From positions 1 through 8,319 of the forward strand of contig JAACFD010000081.1 in the NCBI GenBank assembly GCA_009937555.1: 8,319 nt of DNA, in the 5' to 3' direction. Both the position numbers and the translations under genes were made by a program. Numbering within the stretch: position 1 is the first letter of the stretch; each line of letters opens with the position of its first letter. Below the pieces are notes generated by a model that did no database searches, was not told the origin of the DNA, and worked only from the letters and a program-made list of their open reading frames with translations. The stretch is from Chlamydiales bacterium (GTDB taxonomy: Bacteria; Chlamydiota; Chlamydiia; Chlamydiales; JAACFD01). Shown in pieces: positions 6,736 through 8,319 of this stretch.

Positions 6736-7529
6736 ATGGAAAGCTTTCTGATACAGCTACTATATCTATAGACTCTCCTAGCTTTTTGTTTGGTAAAGGA
6801 GTCTTTAGCACGGTCTGTGTAAAAGATGGTCAAATATACTACTGGGAAGACCATATTAAGCTGCTAAAAGACTCATGCTGTAAACTTGCCATCCCTTGTC
6901 CTAAAATACATCTAGAATGGGCAAAGCAGCTTATTGAAGCTCATAGAGCCTTTAAGGGAGTTTGGAGGATGAAGCTTCTAGTTGCGCTCGACAGTCAGTC
7001 TCAAGCTTTACTGTACATTACCTTGCAAAAAGAGCCTAAAGAAGCCGATAAGAAAGTAAGTTTACTAGAGGTGTCTTCAGTATATACCTCACCCTTGTGT
7101 GCTTATAAATCTTTAGCTTTTTTTGACCGCCTAAAAATGCATGAGATGGCTCTTAACGAGTCTTGTAATGAAGTAATTAATCGAGATGCAGAGGGGTATG
7201 TGCTAGAGGGCGCTTTTTCAAATATTTTTTGGCTATTAGATGGGGTATGTTATAGTCCCTCTCAATCTCTTCCTCTTTATTTTGGTTGCACAATACGTAA
7301 TTGTGTAAGAGCATTCAAAAAATGGTCTGTGCCAGTATCTTTAGGTAAGTTTACCATGACTGAGCTATTAAAGGCTGATTCAGTATTTATTAGCAGCTCA
7401 ATAAAAGGGGTGAGACAAGTGAAAACGATTGTCACTGCTAGTGGGGTAAAGCATCATTTTAGTGATCCTGAGGACTGGGAAAAACGCCTTAATAACTTTT
7501 TAGAGAGCGATCATCACGCCAAGTTGTAA
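6723..7529 (+). CDS. pabC: Aminodeoxychorismate lyase, PLP class IV aminotransferase fold
   Basis: A 268-residue pyridoxal-phosphate protein of the class IV aminotransferase fold. Given its place after pabB, it most likely splits 4-amino-4-deoxychorismate into p-aminobenzoate and pyruvate. The N-terminus FIVDGKL matches the usual PabC opening, and DHIKLLKDSC matches the HI.RL segment. Lys129 in YKSLAFFDRL is placed where the PLP lysine lies (compare IKHLNRLEQ in E. coli). Glu162 in LEGAFSNIFW is the conserved acid that contacts the PLP ring nitrogen. SSSIKGVRQV near 220-230 matches the phosphate-binding SL.GVRPV segment. The start is TTG, supported by AAGGAG eight bases upstream, and overlaps pabB by 13 bases. 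Length is normal for PabC. Branched-chain or D-amino acid aminotransferases share the fold, but those readings fit the context less well. The 3' end overlaps the convergent DUF445 gene. Confidence 0.88.
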   Translation: MFIVDGKLSDTATISIDSPSFLFGKGVFSTVCVKDGQIYYWEDHIKLLKDSCCKLAIPCPKIHLEWAKQLIEAHRAFKGVWRMKLLVALDSQSQALLYITLQKEPKEADKKVSLLEVSSVYTSPLCAYKSLAFFDRLKMHEMALNESCNEVINRDAEGYVLEGAFSNIFWLLDGVCYSPSQSLPLYFGCTIRNCVRAFKKWSVPVSLGKFTMTELLKADSVFISSSIKGVRQVKTIVTASGVKHHFSDPEDWEKRLNNFLESDHHAKL

Positions 7530-8099
7530 AAGCCCTATTAAAAGACCTAGTAAGCCTCCTAACCACTCAATTGTTTTTAGCTCTTTAGTGGCGACATGCA
7601 TGATAATGCTTTCAAGTTGATCAATTGAAAAATCTTTGATCTTTTCCTCTAAGAATTCTTTCAAGTTATAGTCTTGTAACACTTTATTGGAAATAAGTTG
7701 CTTGAAATCAGGAATCATCTGCACAAAATGTTTTTGAGCATGATCAAAAATCTGCTGTTTAATAGTGTCGTTGAGGAACATTGAAGCCATAGGCATCTGT
7801 TTTACAAAGTCTTCTATAATAAGGTGCATTTTATTCTGGAGAAGCTCAGAAGCCTCATCTGTAAAATCAATTTTGTTAAAACGTGCTACTAGATCCTCGG
7901 TTGATAGTAGCTCTTTCTCAAAAATTTCAGAAATCGATTTAGCGAGAGCATCATGCCTCTTAGGTACAACTCCCTGTATCTTAATAAAGCCGAGGTTAAT
8001 AGCTTTTCTAGGGTGGAATAGCATTTTGACCGCAATAACATTTGTTCCCCAGCCAATTAGCGCAGTGACTATAGGGATTAATAAATACTCAGCTTGCAT
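7500..8099 (-). CDS. DUF445 family membrane protein
   Basis: A 199-residue DUF445 (YheB/YjiN-type) protein of unknown function, predicted in the inner membrane. It carries the family signature GWGTNVIAVKMLFHP inside a hydrophobic N-terminal segment (about 5-27), followed by IQGVVPKRHDALAKSI, also typical. The middle (about 50-175) is a soluble, mostly helical region rich in charged residues. A second hydrophobic segment (about 180-198, LGGLLGLLIGLLQLG) ends the protein, so a helical domain is held between two membrane anchors. It matches the short form of the family; some members, such as YjiN, are about twice as long. The ATG has AAGAGG five bases upstream on the - strand. It is the only - strand gene here and ends inside the 3' end of pabC, sharing 30 bases. 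Its role is not known, and context does not suggest one. Confidence 0.87.
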   Translation of the reverse strand: MQAEYLLIPIVTALIGWGTNVIAVKMLFHPRKAINLGFIKIQGVVPKRHDALAKSISEIFEKELLSTEDLVARFNKIDFTDEASELLQNKMHLIIEDFVKQMPMASMFLNDTIKQQIFDHAQKHFVQMIPDFKQLISNKVLQDYNLKEFLEEKIKDFSIDQLESIIMHVATKELKTIEWLGGLLGLLIGLLQLGVMIAL

Positions 8100-8169
8100 A
8101 AAAACCTCTTAATTCTTAAGTATTGATTAACTATTATCTATGTTTGTTTAAAAAAGTTAAAGAGGATTT
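8100..8169. promoter_or_regulatory. Divergent intergenic region between the DUF445 gene and aroA
   Basis: These 70 bases separate two divergent starts, so both promoters must lie here or inside the opposite gene. Ribosome sites are clear: AAGAGG on the - strand at 8105-8110 for the DUF445 gene, and AAGAGGA at 8160-8166 on the + strand, three bases before the aroA ATG, which is rather close. On the - strand TTTAAC, 18 bases, then GATAAT (roughly 8158 down to 8129) is a passable sigma-70 promoter. On the + strand TATTAT at 8132-8137 could be a -10 box but lacks a good -35. No operator or hairpin stands out. Confidence 0.35.
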
Positions 8170-8319
8170 ATGTTAACTAAGCAAGCTGATAAACAAGAGC
8201 TAGTAAGCATACAGCCGCCTGCTTCAAAATCCCTTTCAACTCGGATGTTGTTATCGTTAGCATTATTCTCTAATGAGCTTACAATAAGCAATTTATTGGA
8301 AAGTAGTGATACTTCTATA
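8170..8319 (+). CDS. aroA: EPSP synthase (3-phosphoshikimate 1-carboxyvinyltransferase), N-terminal fragment
   Basis: The first 50 codons of a gene cut by the right edge. EPSP synthase transfers the enolpyruvyl group of PEP to shikimate 3-phosphate, the step before chorismate synthase. The fragment holds the family's N-terminal block IQPPASKSLSTRMLLSLALF, with Lys20, Ser21 and Arg25 at the places of E. coli Lys22, Ser23 and Arg27, which bind PEP and shikimate 3-phosphate. NLLESSDT matches the NLL.SDD segment that follows. The usual PGSKS reads PASKS here; Chlamydia trachomatis, from memory, has PPSKS, so this glycine varies in the phylum. The ATG is preceded by AAGAGGA. Its product feeds chorismate to the pabB and pabC enzymes encoded upstream, though the DUF445 gene separates them. 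MurA shares the fold, but the S-x-S-x-R pattern and NLLES favour AroA. Confidence 0.85.
   Translation, partial: MLTKQADKQELVSIQPPASKSLSTRMLLSLALFSNELTISNLLESSDTSI

Noticed and set aside
7530..7600. A rho-independent terminator after pabC
   Set aside because: I found no GC-rich stem followed by a T run on either strand around the convergent stops.
7765..8112. A 115-codon + strand frame opposite the DUF445 gene
   Set aside because: It lies wholly antisense to a gene with a clear family signature, shows no recognisable domain, and has no ribosome site of note.

Overview
The window looks like the chromosome of a member of the phylum Chlamydiae outside the Chlamydiaceae (an amoeba-, arthropod- or fish-associated lineage). 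The main reason is gene order. prfB, a YhhY-like GNAT acetyltransferase and yebC lie in this order on one strand, and I recall the same trio together in Chlamydia trachomatis (CT459-CT458-CT457). The DNA is AT-rich, coding density is very high, and gaps between genes are a few bases to a few tens of bases. The genus cannot be named from sequence alone. I see no insertion sequences, CRISPR arrays, tRNAs or rRNAs.

Bases 58-7529 hold seven genes on the + strand, probably one transcription unit or two closely linked ones. In order they are: a 723-residue nucleotidyltransferase resembling the plant plastid UDP-glucose pyrophosphorylase UGP3; prfB (release factor 2), overlapping it by 20 bases; a GNAT acetyltransferase; a SprT-like zinc metallopeptidase; yebC; pabB; and pabC, overlapping pabB by 13 bases. 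A DUF445 membrane protein follows on the - strand, and its 3' end overlaps the 3' end of pabC by 30 bases. After a 70-base divergent gap the first 50 codons of aroA (EPSP synthase) run off the right edge on the + strand.

Two themes can be read. The first is translation: prfB ends peptide synthesis and YebC helps ribosomes past difficult peptides. The second is chorismate: AroA makes its immediate precursor, and PabB plus PabC convert chorismate to p-aminobenzoate for folate. No pabA is present in the window. The UGP3-like protein would supply UDP-sugar.

Points worth a second look are the plant-plastid-like nucleotidyltransferase, a prfB with no trace of the usual in-frame TGA and frameshift signal, retention of pabB/pabC in a phylum whose best-known members lack them, and three consecutive non-ATG starts (GTG, TTG, TTG). 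I see no wholly unknown system here. Most genes fall in recognisable families, and the novelty lies in lineage and arrangement.
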